Notes: generated from the letters alone by a model not told the origin. DNA of 64,000 nt from Orbilia blumenaviensis (GCA_036872755.1 JAVHNS010000014.1:1116001-1180000); one strand, 5' to 3'. Shown: positions 47,138-62,579, numbered from the stretch's first letter. Translations and numbers: made by a program.

Positions 47138-48535
47138 AGGGCCCAAAAAGAGATACAATACATACATTTTGTCGATGGACTGGCCACCAGGACGGCGAAA
47201 GCCGTAGCAGCGATGGTGGTGTTTACGTATATGGGAATTTTTTGGTCTCATACTTTTTTGTTAGCCATGTTTTAGCGTAAGGAATCACAAAGAGAGAATG
47301 TGCCAGATAGCTGGCCGGACTCGTCGGTTTCAATCCCAAACTTTCCTTTGTTAGCCTCTTTTTATTTTTCGTTTTTTGCTTCTCTTTCGCTTCCTGTGTT
47401 TCTTTCGAGATACCGTCAAGATAATTACGTCCCGCGCCTCCTTCCCTTTGATGTTTTGCACCCGGTCGGGCAGGGTACATAACATAACATACTAACCGGT
47501 AGCTGTGCACATAATTTGCATCTGGAATTGAATGAACTGTTGTCTCTTCTGTGATACACAAAATCCTTAATTGAATATGCGCCACCACTTTCCGGTCGCG
47601 TGCAAACAGGCCCAGTGGCTCCATTCTCGCCACATAACCGTACTTTCACGTTCCGGGGTACATAACATGCAGGCTTAAATACTCAGTAAGGAGTACTCAC
47701 CTGCATGATAGGGTTATTGTGGTGGATCGAAGGCGGAGAAGCGGTCGCACTCGCCGTCAACAACCGGACCTCGTCAACATGCAACAGGACCGGACTGTCC
47801 CACGGATCCAGTGCAGATATCTGATCTAAGCATGCATGTCTGTGTATGTTCCAATGCAATTGCAAACCCACATTTTGCATTCCATCTGGTGCAGCTAAAG
47901 AGATTCGGCTCTCTCCCGTCTGCGGTGGTGGCCAATGTGAGGTCGCAGAGAGCAGGGGACGCCCCTGACCTGGGGAATTTTGAGTCGCCCAGCCAATCAA
48001 CATGCCTCAATGGGCGTAATTTCGGTAAGCTATCCTATCGAGGTTGAACGGAACCATGCCCCTTGTGTCATAGAAAATAGTGCAGAACAATGCGGTAGTA
48101 TTGATTGAGTAGTATTAATTCCGGCCGCCGTCTCCTTTCTCTTGCCTTCTCTCTTTTTTTTTCTTCTCTTCTTCTTTTTCTTCTATCAACAACTATCGTC
48201 GTCGTTCGTTCAGTCACTCGTTCGTTAGCCCGCCAGCACTTGTACTTGTTATCCTTGAGAAGATCGCTCTCTCGCACGCTCGTTAATCACAACGCAGTCA
48301 ACTCAGTATAATCCTATTTAGTAGTATGTCTCCCCCCAGAACTGGTCTTGCCCGCCTGCTTTCCCTCTATGACCATCAAACTACCTACCAATCGAACTTC
48401 ATCAATTGATAATCCATCATCATCACAACCTTTGAGACCACTTCTGTTAACCAGTCTTTCAATTGGCTTTGCCTCTTCTATATAGATATCTTAATAAACG
48501 TACCTCCCAGTACCTATAAATACTATACCGTCAAG
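47138..48535. other. intergenic region
   Basis: About 1.4 kb. The first 300 bp is the likely Rsp5 3' UTR. Frames in 47640-48050 have no domain. A C/T-rich segment (48120-48300) and the sequence to 48535 should be the promoter and 5' UTR of the CFEM-like gene. Confidence 0.5.
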
Positions 48536-49298
48536 ATGCGATTCACTACCATCCTCTCTGTTGCCGCTTTCGCTGGTGCCGCTTTGGCCCAGAACCAGCA
48601 GGGTCAGCCTGGCGCCGGTTGCGCTGCCCAGAAGTGAGTATTCCAAAAAGAACATGAATTCTTTATGTTACATTGGTGTCTATATATATATACACTAGTA
48701 TTTCTATATATACATACGAACCGTTGGTTGGGATAGTCAGTTTACTAACTTGTTGGAAACTAGCGTCCTTACTGCGTGCTTGTCTACGCAGGGCAGCCGT
48801 ATCTCTCAGTGCAAGACCCTCGACTACGGTTGCATGTGCACGGTCCAAGCCGATGTCCTCCAGTGCTACGACCAATGCCCCAACGATGTTAACCGCAGCA
48901 CCGAACAGAGCAAGGTATGTCTTGGAATCTCCGACCCGAAATTAAATAAATTTGTAGTATATAAATGAGATACTAATATAACCTTCAAACAGTTGACCGC
49001 TTACTGCGTCGCTGCTTCCGCCGCCGCCCCCGTTTCTACTCCTACCCCCGCCTCCACTTTCTCCGTCGAGACCACCGGATCCGCCCCTGCTCCAACTCAG
49101 ACCGAGAGCGGTGATGATGCCACCCCAACCGATTCTGCTGATGGATCCTCCACCGAGACTGAAGCTCCAACTGGTACCAAGTCTTCTAACGGAAAGGCCG
49201 CTACCTCTGAACCAGCTGGCTCCTCCGCTGCCAAGATTACCTGGATGTGTGCCTCCTCACTCATGGCTGTCTTGACCGCTGCTTTCATGGCTTTGTAA
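48536..49298 (+). CDS. GPI-anchored CFEM-like cell-surface protein
   Basis: Exons 48536..48633, 48764..48914 and 48993..49298 agree in phase and give 184 residues. A signal peptide (FTTILSVAAFAGAALA) is followed by a domain with exactly eight cysteines, ordered C-x8-C-x9-C-x6-C-x1-C-x8-C-x3-C-x16-C, including the CxC (GCMCTV). This is the general CFEM layout of fungal surface proteins (haem/iron capture or wall roles), but the first interval is 8 rather than the usual short one. A Ser/Thr/Pro-rich stalk follows, then an Ala/Ser segment and a hydrophobic C-terminus (WMCASSLMAVLTAAFMAL) expected to direct GPI attachment. So the protein is likely wall- or membrane-anchored and O-glycosylated. 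A haem-binding role is not shown; the usual Asp sits in KTLDYG just before the CxC. Confidence 0.85.
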
Positions 49299-52200
49299 AT
49301 TTTCTATTCTGTTACGTAAATGTGATGGACTGGATTTTTTTTTCTCTTGCATAGCATGTTTGCATCTTAACTTTTCTCAATGTTTTATGGACGGGAGGAC
49401 GAAGAACTAATTATAATTCCATATCTTTTTTTTTTTTTCCTCGGACTTTTTTATTGAGAGGGACACCCGTTCCTCTCATTCCTTTACTTCGTGAATAACT
49501 TCCTCTGATCGATGGTGAGGTGATTTGATGTTGTTGTGTGTTGATTGGATGGTGATCGAGGTCTTTTATACGGCTTTGATCCCCAACTCCTTTCAAACCC
49601 TACATTCAACGAAATATGAATTATGGAACAACAGACTTTTTAGAACCCAATTAAGAAGATACGATGTGTATAACTCGTCCATCCGTTGTTTAACACAAAG
49701 GGACTCCTTTATTCCGCTAATAATAGCTCTTTTGGGCTTTTTTCCCCGAGAAGGCAAGTAAGATGGGACGATAACTTGTCCAGGACCAATGGTAATTGCA
49801 AACGGCGCACTCGTTGTGTTTGAAATTCTGCTGTGCTACCTGCCACTAAACTACTACCACTTCCATCCTAATACCGTTGATCACGTAACAGAGTTTTTGT
49901 GTTACGGGGTTTTGTAGGCCTGGTTGCCTCTTTTTTCTATTTTGTCCCGGCCGAATATCTGAGTTGAAGTGTTTGTGACAGATGAATTGGGGTCTCTTAC
50001 ATTGGTGCGACAAAATGACCTAGACCGGTCTAACACAAAAAAGTGATTATATTAACATGTGATAAATCCTATTCCATTTTGACAAACTGCAAGAGCTGCC
50101 AGGTATCTGTCTACACAGCAGCTATGATGACAACGGGAACCAGGGTGGAGAAACACAGTCAAGGGAACCTTGCTGAATACATGTGCAGATAGGCATGCAT
50201 TGGCGACGAGTTATTGTTTGCCAAGTTTTTTTTGGTTTTCCACTTTTCTGGTGGGTTTGTTTCTGGTACATATTTTGTACATTTTGGTTATGAACTAGTG
50301 GATTGTAGGTACTTGAGCAAAGTATTTTGGGGTGCGGAGGGTACCATGTGGCTAGCATGGGCTTAGGATAGTAATTGTGGGTGTTCCTTTCGGCATTGAT
50401 TAACTGGTGTGCGGGGTCGAGGCTTGTTCCTTTCCTTTCTCTTTTTGTGTATTCGTTGGCAATATACCCATTTATAAGTATAAACCAATTGTTTGTTTCG
50501 TATATAATTGATTTGCCTAAGCTATTTCCCTTTAGTTGGATGTTCTGGTTTGCCCAAACCGTTGGGAATTAAGAGTTTGGACTGGTTGTGCCGTAATATA
50601 TGGTTGAGTCTTCTGCTCCGATCACTGCTCTTCTAAAGGTTACCTTGGGTCTGTTTTTCTACATCCTTTTCGGTAGCCGTCAGTTCCAATATATATGAGC
50701 CCTAGTCAAGAGCTAGATAAAGCACTTTTTATGTACTGGTTTGAGATCCAGTTGACAGCGCAGAGGCATTGTATCAATATTGTTGAGTCGAGTCGAGTCG
50801 AGTCTCGCAGCCAGCTGGTGGACTTCCCAATCCCTGAATCCGCTACATTGTGCCCTTTGTCTCATCAACAAACCCAGCAACTGGAATGATCCCGCGCGGG
50901 TTTGTCTTTCCACGGGAAGACTAGAAAGGCGTCTTGGCTTTGATAGTTTCATCCCTTTGAAGGAACTGGTCTTGATCTCGACTATTGTTCCTGAGAAATG
51001 TTATCGTTCTGAACTGAGTGCCCGAGAGCTGACAGTAATTAAGGCAATTGTTGGATTTTGAGTGTTGCCGTGCCACCAACGCGTTAACTGGCAAACGTCA
51101 CAGAGGAAATAACCGAGCGGGACCTTTGGCCGGGATTGACCACCCTGCTCACAGTCTATCTTGACGACGCCGTGCACAACCGTCGAATCAAACCATTCCT
51201 TTTCCTCACCCTCGCACTGCTAGCACTCCAGGACTAAGTATCCCCTTCACATGAGTACGTTAAGTTGACATGCAGCTAAGTTATGTGCAGACTAGTAATT
51301 AATTTGGCACATGCATGCCTGAATTGCGAATGTTATAGGTACTTAAGGGAGGTATACGGTACCTCTGTGATATTCTTAAGGCCTACGTAAGAAGAAACCG
51401 TTTGATACTCAATCAACATTATCCCGATTGGGTTTACCCTGCTTTCTTCCGCATGCAATCGACACAGTTATTGCCAGGCTTGTTGGAGGGTCTGCTTTGC
51501 CGTCAGTCTACGGGATAAGACTAACTGTGTTAAAGGGTAGAAAGCTTGGGTTCCCATACATATCACATACCGTCTTCCAGGTTTTATTTTCTTTTTTTAC
51601 CCCGCCATTTCCAAAGTTGCGTGGAAACCCATTGGCGAAGAGGGTGTAGGTGACTTTTGTTTAAGGTTATCGTTCTGTCCCCCTTCGATTTCTTGGTTCA
51701 GTCAAAGGCGAACTCGAGGATTGAATGATAAGAAGGAGAGGCCCCAAAGATAGGATTCAAGTCTGTCTCTTTTTTCTTCTTCCCTTTCTTTCTCTCTTTC
51801 TGGTTCTCTATCCCCTCCATCGGACGAGAGTTTCGATTCTTCCTCTGACTCCGTACTCTTGTTCCGTCGGTTTGGTCTTTTTCTCACTCTCAGCCGGATT
51901 TAAATTGACGGCTACTCGTGATATTTTGGCGAGGAGGTTTGTGGTGTTTTTACGAACACGCCGCCGCCTGCCTGCCAGGCCAGCTCCTCAGCGGTGATCG
52001 AGAGGTAACATCATAGCAGAGTAATCGATTGTATCTCATTTTTCGATTGCCCGAATATTTTCCCTATCTCTCGCCTGCAAAAAAAAAAGTGCTATCGGTT
52101 ATTACTAGGGTCCTTTTATATACCCACACCTTTTTGCTCATTCACCATTTCCCCCTACCTCCAGCTCGCTGAAGCTTTCCTTTGGTCAGGCTGTCGATAT

Positions 52201-52796
52201 CGTCTCCTTTCTTGATGGTCCGGTGGCATCTCTGCCTTTCAGAGTCCACCCGTCTCTATGGAGAATTGCGATAAAGGCTGAACGAGGTTTTCAAAATTCA
52301 CAAGAGCAAAGGTACTAGTATCTTTCCTTGTAGCTTTTGGACCTCCTAGAGCCTTTCATTTTTTATTGTTAGTATTTTATCGGGGACTTGTTTAGAGCCA
52401 ACATTCCCTTCTGCCGCCGCCCGAGATAATCCTTTCGTCCTTTTTGCCATCGCAGTAGCATCCACCGGTTAGTTAACGCAAATAAAGTGACAAAGGAAAG
52501 AGAATTGGATTGAATCACACATACTTTTGATTCCTTTTTACTTCCTTCTGAGGCTTAATTAATTGTATTGAACTTGAATTCTTGACCGAAACCCTCCCCA
52601 AAAAAGCTACCTTGCAAGATTAAGAAGAGAAGCGAAAAGCAAAAGAGAGCAAACACATTATTACCAACGGGAATTCTATTCTTCTTTTGTTAGATTTCCA
52701 TTCATCGATATCATTTCCCTTTTTAAGCCTCCTTTGTAAGGAATCAAAACGGTCATATCAGGGTTTTCAGGGTTTTCGTGGTTTCCGTCGTTTGTT
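49299..52796. other. 3.5-kb gene-poor intergenic region
   Basis: The longest gap. No supported gene on either strand. It contains T runs near 49425 and 51580, a short GAGTC direct repeat (50784-50805), a palindrome AGACCGGTCT near 50021, and a long C/T-rich stretch (51760-51900) followed by leader-like sequence (52100-52790) probably belonging to the carrier gene that starts at 52797. Open frames such as 50695-51061 and 51725-51997 lack domains and conserved-looking composition. Confidence 0.55.
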
Positions 52797-54809
52797 ATGT
52801 GCGAGTCCGTAGGAAGCAGCAGCCGGGGCGGGGCTGCGGTTGCTGGGTCGGCTGGGGCAGATGCCCATTTCAACACGCCGCTGTCCTTGATTGGGGACCC
52901 GTTCGCAAACCACGGTCCAACCCAATTCCAACTCGTACCCGTACCAGTCATGGCTCGGAGGGAGAGCCTCAGGCAGGAAGACATCACGCCTTCGTCTCCC
53001 TTCATCAAACGTTATCGTACTGAGATTGCAGCTTCAACATCGTCGGTGTTTTCGACGTTGAGTTCGTGTGAGTTTTTTTCTTCTCTTTGTCCCTTTTTTC
53101 GACATTTCCTTTTCCTCCCTTTGTGACGGATTGGGCTACTTCGGCTCGTTTCCGATATGAAATTTTCTAAGAAAGAAAAAAAAAGGGCACGATCCGGCGG
53201 TCGGCGTTGTACTTTATTTTCCCTCCTTTTTATATTAATCTATTTTTATGCGGTTCTGAAGGCTAACGGATCTTTATAATTTTTTTCCTGCCTTGTTTGA
53301 AATGATATATGAACAGTCCCATTAGATTCTGTCAAAACTCGCATGCAAACGTAGGTTTTGATGTTTAATACCAGTGCTATTATTGGCCCGGCCGATACTA
53401 AGCGTCGACACGGGATGGCATTTGCTTTTCAACAGATACAAGTTCAATTCTTTCTGGGATTGTGTGGTACAAACTCACAAAAACGAAGGCATAAAAGGCT
53501 TTTGGAGAGGTAAGACATCTATACTTCCCCACACTTTGATGTCTATGTCTTGTTGGGTGTTTTGAATATTTTCGGTTTTTTTCTTCTTTTTGCTCTCCCC
53601 AGCTATTTTTTATTTTTGGAAGAAATGCCATGCTAATGTCATGACCCTTCGTTTCTTCGTTTCTTCTTTTGAAATGGATCTACAGGCAGCTTGGCACCAC
53701 TTGCGTCTATATCATTAGTGAGGACAATATCGTTCTCAGTCTACACGTCGTCACTGGGGTTTTATAAACGTGGAATCCGGAAGGTTGTCGGAGAAGATGC
53801 TGCGAGATACCAGCCGGGGACTTTCCCGCACCCGTCGAATTTGGCTCAGTACTTTTTGAGCGGAGGCACGGCTGGAGCGGTTGTTAGTGTTATTGCTTGT
53901 AAGTATATTTCTTCCCCTTGTCAATACACTGCTTCGTATGCGTTATATGCAGAGAGAGATGTGCTGATGATTGTTCAGGCCCGTTTGAGTTTACAAAACT
54001 CAGCTCGCAGATTGAATTCTTAGTGAAGCAGAGCAAAACAGAAGGGAAACAAAGGGATGATTTTGCGAGGGTATACAGCAAAGTGAAAGGTGCCGGTACA
54101 CTGGAATCTGCCAAACGGATCGTGGAGGCTCGTGGGGTGAGGGGACTGTATTCCGGGTTCCATTTGCATCTTGGTATGTCTCTTTGTTTCCTGTTCTTTC
54201 CTTCCGATTGATCGCCATTGGGTTCGGCTGGATACTGATTATTCCGTAGGTCGAGATATTCTGGGAACTGGGCTGTACTTCACGGTATGTCCGATATTAT
54301 TATAAGTATCTGGAGTAGTGTTTGGGTAGGCGCTAACTGTCGATTGTATTAGATGTACGAGACCTTTAAGCGAACCTTCTCGTCGAACGAAGGCACGAGC
54401 CATCTCGCTATTGCTGCCTCCGGAGGTCTCTGCGGATTGTTATCATGGGCAATAGTATTTCTCACTAGCTGCCCTTAACAGTCTGTCAGAGGTGTGCTAA
54501 CATGTCCGTTTTCTTCTCTTCTTTAGATATACCCAATTGATAGCTGGAAATCAATATATCAGCGCAAGTAAGTTCAACCCTCACCATTTGGAGACCTGGT
54601 TCACACCTGTGCTAACGGGTCCTGTTATCATTGTTAGAATTCTTTCCACGCCGGCAGGGGAACCTCTAACTTCGTTAAAGTACCCACTTTTTCACAGACG
54701 AATGTACCGAGGACTGAGTGTTTCGATGGCACGGTCGTGCCTGCTGAACGCAATTTTCTTTACTTCTTATGAGAAAATCGTACGCATGATTGATAGTAGT
54801 GTAGATTAG
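52797..54809 (+). CDS. mitochondrial carrier (SLC25 family) protein
   Basis: Nine exons in phase: 52797..53067, 53317..53350, 53436..53509, 53686..53898, 53979..54173, 54250..54284, 54353..54454, 54527..54567, 54638..54809; 378 residues. The three carrier repeats show FPLDSVKTRMQT, CPFEFTKLSSQIEF and YPIDSWKSIYQR, matching the Px[DE]xx[KR] signature, with second halves GIKGFWRGSLAPL, GVRGLYSGFHLHLGRD and RMYRGLSVSMARSC. It should exchange a metabolite across the inner mitochondrial membrane; the substrate cannot be read from these motifs. The second repeat has Glu (PFEF) in place of Asp, which occurs in the family. The first about 80 residues are a hydrophilic extension; translation may instead start at Met52 (MARRESLRQED). 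Confidence 0.9.
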
Positions 54810-55222
54810 GTTGGGACGGTCTTATTGTTCTTCTTGACTAGCTAAATGTTTCTTCTTCTTCCGCCTCTTCCTCGTCTTCTTCTTTCGTCGGTCTTCTCTT
54901 TTTTTCTCCCATTTATCAGCTCAATGTATTCATTACCCAAACAAAGAATGGTGACCGGATAGGTAGGTATGATCCGGCGGAATCGTTGTTCAGTTAGTCC
55001 TTTTTATACCTCTTTATATTTTCCGGCGTTGGCGGTTTAGCAGATGAGATTGTCTTGTTTCTTCAACTATTCTGGGCTAGTAATACAGTGAATATTCAAA
55101 ACGCTATAAATGAGGAAAAGGGGATAAAATTGAAATACCAGTAATAGGCATGCGATCTGGGGTACGGGTATCAAGAACACAAAAAAGGAAGGACGCTTGC
55201 AGACCATATGATACTAAGATAC
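54810..55222. other. intergenic region between convergent genes
   Basis: About 410 bp between the carrier stop (plus) and the VPS20 stop (minus). T/C-rich (54850-54910) and AT-rich; expected to hold both 3' UTRs. No gene seen. Confidence 0.5.
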
Positions 55223-56122
55223 CTAAGCTGCTAAAAGATGCTCTCGGCGCTCCCTCGCCTTTGCCTTTGCCTTTATCTCCTTCTCTTCCTCCGCCTCCAC
55301 CGAGGACGATATCGGCTCGCTGTTTGGAGCATTTGGCATAGCCGGGACTTCCTCTGGAGGCAATCCCTGTTCGACTCTCCGTGCCGCCTTAGCCTCCCGT
55401 AGCATAGACTCGAATTCCTCATCTACGGCGTCCTGGTCTTCGTTACTCATTTCTCGTGTGATTATTTCGTCGAGTTGTCTCTGATAAGCGATTGCGTCTT
55501 CTGTATCACCCATGATCTTCTCGGCTTTCTCCAGCGACATTTCCTTTTCGATTTGTTTGAGAACCGTGTTTCCTTGTTGTAGACCGTAGAGAACGTCTTT
55601 CTGGATAAGAGCAAATTCGACATTTGATGTCTATTTCCGTTTTAATGGGAAAATAATCTATTAGATTCTGGCGGTTTGGATAGGGTATTATATATAGGGG
55701 TATGTTAAGTACCAGCTGTTCCAGTGCCTCCAGTTGTTTATCCGTCTTGTTCAGTAACTGTTCCTGGAATTTCCGTTTCCGTAGCGCTAGGAGCGCTTTA
55801 TCCTCCTGATCGTTTCGAAGACATTCCTTTGCGATCTCGTGCTCTCGGTCGAGGACCACTTGGATGCGTTTCTTGTAGGCTTTTAGCTTATCGCGTTGGA
55901 CCTTCATGTCTAGGATGGCACTGGGTGTCAGATGAAGGATTAATTTATTGCTTTTTTTGGTTCTTCCTTCCTTCCTTCCTTCCTTCCATGTTGTTAAGGG
56001 GGGGCTTTTGGGAGGCTCCTTTATGTTCTGAGATAATGGGAGAGAGTGTAATGGTATAGTATTGGGGGGATGCTTTACCGGTCCTGCGCCGTCACCCTGT
56101 TGGAGCTGTTTGATTGCCCCAT
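55223..56122 (-). CDS. VPS20: ESCRT-III subunit Vps20 (CHMP6)
   Basis: Exons 56079..56122, 55713..55920 and 55223..55630 are in phase and give 219 residues, the normal length. The N-terminus MGQSNSSNRVTAQDR carries a Gly2 N-myristoylation signal, as in yeast and human Vps20/CHMP6, followed by the basic Snf7-type helix AILDMKVQRDKLKAYKKR, long coiled coils (ALLALRKRKFQEQLLNKTDK, VSNVEFALIQKDVLYGLQQG) and an acidic C-terminal region with MSNEDQDAVDEEFESMLREA. Vps20 binds ESCRT-II on endosomes and nucleates Snf7 polymers for multivesicular-body budding. It works in the pathway that takes Rsp5-ubiquitylated cargo, though the two genes are 8 kb apart. It is divergent from RIX7, with 450 bp between the starts. 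Confidence 0.95.
55963..55987 (+). repeat. (TTCC)n microsatellite in VPS20 intron 1
   Basis: About six perfect TTCC units within the first VPS20 intron (55921..56078). Confidence 0.9.
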
Positions 56123-56572
56123 AGCTTCGTAGTAGTAAGCTCCTGAACGATTCGGAGACTATGCGAGTATCGATGATGAATGTCTATAAGCGATCGTATC
56201 TCATAGAGTATCTAATGTAACGAAGACCGGAGGTTGATTTTGGCGAAAGGTGCGATGACGGATGATGGATGACGTTTTGAGGTAGTTTGATAGCTTGGGG
56301 ACCAGGTTGAGAAGAGAGGTCACGCAGCCAAGCGTTGCAGGCTTTCCCGATTTGGTCTCGCACATGGCAAGGAACCTGCGCTGCGACTCTAAATTTTTAT
56401 CAGATCTGAACTAATCGAACTTACTACCCTTTCCTCTATTATCCATTGCATCCATCCATACAAATAAAATCCAATTTAAATTTAAATTTTTTTTAATAGA
56501 TTCTAATATCGGTCACGATCGCACGTTACTAGCACGATAGGGAGTTGATAGAAACGACATCTCTTTTTGAGA

Positions 56573-59381
<2,809 letters not shown>

Positions 59382-60606
59382 AGCAACTGTAAGCAAACAA
59401 CAGCAAAGAAATTTCTTCTCTTTATGAACCTTTTACATAAAAACATCCAGTAAAGCGGCGACAAGCATATACGGAAAGAAGAAAAAGGAAAAAGAAAGAA
59501 AGAAAAAACCAATTAATTCCCTACCGGGAATTAAAATCCCACACCTTCCAAGAAGGCACAAGTATGGTGTTCAATCGAATCGGAAAGACTCTGGTCGCGC
59601 GATTTTGCGAGGAAATTTGCTTCCACACCTGGTTCGCAGCGAGCTCGCTAGTATTTGCAAGCTTTGCTTGAAGGAGAGCTAGTCAGACAGCTGCGCTGGC
59701 ACCTCATAATCGATCGATCTCAACAGGCAGCTCCGGCAAGCTCCAATGAGAAACAATGCCATCCTCCCGCCGACCTAGAACTCTTGGCTGGGCTGACCAG
59801 GGTTGGTAGAACGTTCGCACAGTTTTTCCCAACAGCCTGTCCCGAGCCTTTTGCCATGCCGCCTCTTGTTGCATTTTGCATTTTGGTACCTGGCGTTATT
59901 CCCGATCAGGTTAAAACGGCTGCAAGGTTCTGAAAAACCCGCACACACAGATTGGTCCACACCATTCCACACCACAGGTTCTGTACATGTGAAGCTGAAC
60001 TCCGAACCCCCCCTGGCGGGCAAGTACACGTATGACGGTGAACCTTGCGCGATCTAGCCAAGATCTCAGTGAAAACATTTTCCTTGCATCGAGGGGCCTC
60101 ACATCACCAACAGCTTGCCTTGTCTTGTCTTTGATGGGAAAACCAGCCTACTCCGTCGCCCAATGGGGTGTCGCATTGATCCGAGCGGGACGAGATCTCG
60201 GGTTGGCATGAAAAATGGTCCAGCCCAGGAGTCAGGTTGAAGGGGTTACTATAAGAACAAGCATCTTCCTCTGATACCATTCCCTGCAATTCCTCTTTTT
60301 TGCGATACCATCTTTCCGACCTTTAAAGAGCCTAAAGTTTGAAGTGCATTGGACACAATCATTTTCGCCTTGGTGGAACCATTCAACCCGTCTACGATAA
60401 TTGAAAAACGAAAACAAGGACCGGCATCCTTTCCCCACTAAAAACGTTACACGAAAACCTTTGCTGCAATTTCTCAATACAAAAATCAACGCAGTATCGC
60501 ACCTCCCCTCCTCGAGATCACTTTCTCTTTTATCATTTCTCTCTAAAAGTAAAAGCAATATCCTTTTTTTGTTCGGTATATATAAAAGAGCAAGGAATAA
60601 ATCAAA
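59382..60606. other. intergenic region
   Basis: About 1.2 kb. The first 150 bp is A-rich and probably RIX7 3' UTR. The middle (59560-60100) is GC-moderate with open frames lacking domains or plausible starts. The final part (60280-60600) is the likely promoter and leader of the secreted DPBB gene, with a TATATAAA-like box near 60578. Confidence 0.5.
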
Positions 60607-61455
60607 ATGCAATTCGGATATAAGTCTTTGTTGGCCTTGACGGCTATTATCGAGCTTGCCTCAGCTAGCGCCGGTGTCGATATGTTGCAAAAACGGGATG
60701 CTGTTGTATATGTTAAACAAGAGATCCTAGAGATCGTTGGATATACTTCAACGATTTGGGTGGCGCCTCCTCCACCTCCCAGCGAGACTCCAACACCAGA
60801 GCCAGAGCCAGTGGTTGAGCCTACACCGACACCAGAACCCGTCGCCATCAACCCAACTGAGGTTCCCATTCCCGTCGTCATCCCCTCAGAACTGAGCCCA
60901 ATTCCAAGCCCGACCCCAAGCCCTATTGAGGAGCCTGTCGACCAGCCCCCAAGCACTGGCGGTAGCGGTAGCGGTACCTACTCCGGCAAGGCTACTTACT
61001 ACGATGCTGTAAGTTTTTTTGCAAATGCCTTCGCTGTTTCAATCAATGTCCCCGAAAAGAAAGTTATATATACTAACTGGTCGATCAACAGGGTCTTGGA
61101 AGCTGCGGAGAAACCCACTCCAACAGCGATATGATTTGCGCTTTGTCTAAGGTTACCATGGCCTTGACTGCTGGCCCAAATCCTAACCTCAACCCCAAGT
61201 GCGGAACCAAGATCCGTGTCATGAGCGCCTCCAACCCTACCGGTGTCATTGTCACCATCGTTGATACCTGCCCTGGATGTGTAAGTCCAATGTCTTGGTC
61301 TGAGTCTTTGTGACTTCAAAAACAAATGAATATGAAGCTAACATGCATCGCGACAATAGTCTGGAGCATACGATCTTGATCTCACCCCAGCCGTTTTCGA
61401 CCAGCTTGGTAACCAGCTCGATGGTGTCATTGACATCAGTTGGGACTACGTCTAA
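60607..61455 (+). CDS. secreted expansin-like/barwin-like DPBB protein
   Basis: Exons 60607..61008, 61092..61280 and 61360..61455 are in phase and give 228 residues. A signal peptide (FGYKSLLALTAIIELASASA) is followed by MLQKRDAVVYVK, with a Lys-Arg that may be a Kex2 site, then a Pro/Thr/Glu-rich linker of EPTPTPEP-type repeats. The C-terminal about 105 residues form a double-psi beta-barrel like RlpA/expansin domain 1 and cerato-platanin-like fungal proteins: GKATYYDAGLGSCGETHSNS, DMICALSK, PKCGTKIRV, VTIVDTCPGCSGAYDLDLTP and FDQLGNQLDGVIDISWDYV. The Asp of VDTCPGC is at the position conserved in the family. There is no cellulose-binding domain 2. Role is extracellular, probably wall or polysaccharide loosening; activity unproven. 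Confidence 0.9.
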
Positions 61456-62129
61456 ATGACCGTTATGAACTTTTGCGTTTTTTTTGGTCTGGCGTTAACT
61501 CCTTTGGACCTCTTTTTTTTCCCCTTCTATTTTTCACTTCAGAATTTTCGAGGTAACGGATTGATTCCGAATCTACTGGCGTGCACGCACGATCGGATGC
61601 CTTCTGTTGTACATATACCCATCTTTTCCATTACCTTCCACTCTTTTTTTAGTCTTTTGGTTTTATGTTTTTTATGATACCACGGAAGTTTTATGTATTT
61701 TTGGGGTTGTCTTACGATTTTTGGGGGGGTTCAAGAAACAAAACAAAAAAACGAAAATGGGAATTACCGGAAATAGACAAAAGCTGGATGATGAGATTAT
61801 CTGGCTATAGTCTTGGAAGCCTTTTTTTTTTTTTTTTTTTTTTAATAAAAGAAAATACAATAAACGCTTGACGCGAATTTATATTATTCTCCTGCTCTTC
61901 TTAATTTAATCTTTATCCCGAGCGATATATACTCCAGGAGTGGGTGTTGTGTGTGTGTGTGTGTGTGTGTGTGGATTTGGGTGAAATGGGTATCGTAGAC
62001 ATGTGACACCGTAGAAATATATACAATTCTGCATGGGGGAAATCTTGCGACCCACTTTTCGGCCAACGTATGTACAAAAATATAAGTACCTAAGTAATTA
62101 TAGAAGAAAAGAAGAAACGCAAGCCTCTC
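61456..62129. other. intergenic region with poly(T) and (GT)n tracts
   Basis: Between convergent genes. It holds T-rich 3' UTR sequence of the DPBB gene, a T run at 61821-61842 and the (GT)n tract at 61946-61973. No gene seen. Confidence 0.6.
61946..61973 (+). repeat. (GT)n microsatellite
   Basis: About 13 perfect GT units in the intergenic region between the DPBB gene and the small minus-strand gene. Confidence 0.95.
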
Positions 62130-62579
62130 TTATCGCAGCTCGAGTTCCATAGTCTCATTCAACATCCTAATTGTATCGTCATATTCGTTGAACATCAACC
62201 CGAGCGTCTCCCACTCGGAAGGCTTCAGGACGTTGGTGGACCTTGGTAGTCTATTGGCCGTTCGACGCCACTCTACGAAACAAATATGCTTGACGATCGT
62301 ATGCTCCATACCCAGATGGTTTGAAGCAGTGTTTAAGAAGCGGACGGTATTGTCTATCCGGGTTTGAGAGAAAGTCTTCGGGAAGGACTGGCTACGAACG
62401 GGTGCACCTCCAGCACTGGGTAACGAAATGGGAGCGGTCTCGCTACTGAAGGCGTGACGGAGCTTTGATATTATGGCGTAACGGGCCGGGGAGGAATACT
62501 GAACGGCGCGCAGGCCTGCCCGGAGGAGGCTGCGGTAGGCGTGAACGATGGCCTGGCGCGAGGGCGGGGGAGGTTGCAT
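62130..62579 (-). CDS. small conserved fungal protein, LYR-like
   Basis: Intronless gene for 149 residues. The N-terminal part (AIVHAYRSLLRAGLRAVQ) has a Tyr-Arg followed by Leu-Leu-Arg in a basic helix, similar to the LYR/complex-I assembly fold. Later segments TRIDNTVRFLNTASNHLG and MEHTIVKHICFVEWRR are helical. I recall a fungal family annotated DUF1763 with this appearance, but that is from memory. If LYR-like it would act in mitochondria on Fe-S or respiratory-complex assembly; no cleavable presequence is obvious. Function not assigned. Confidence 0.7.
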   Translation of the reverse strand: MQPPPPSRQAIVHAYRSLLRAGLRAVQYSSPARYAIISKLRHAFSSETAPISLPSAGGAPVRSQSFPKTFSQTRIDNTVRFLNTASNHLGMEHTIVKHICFVEWRRTANRLPRSTNVLKPSEWETLGLMFNEYDDTIRMLNETMELELR

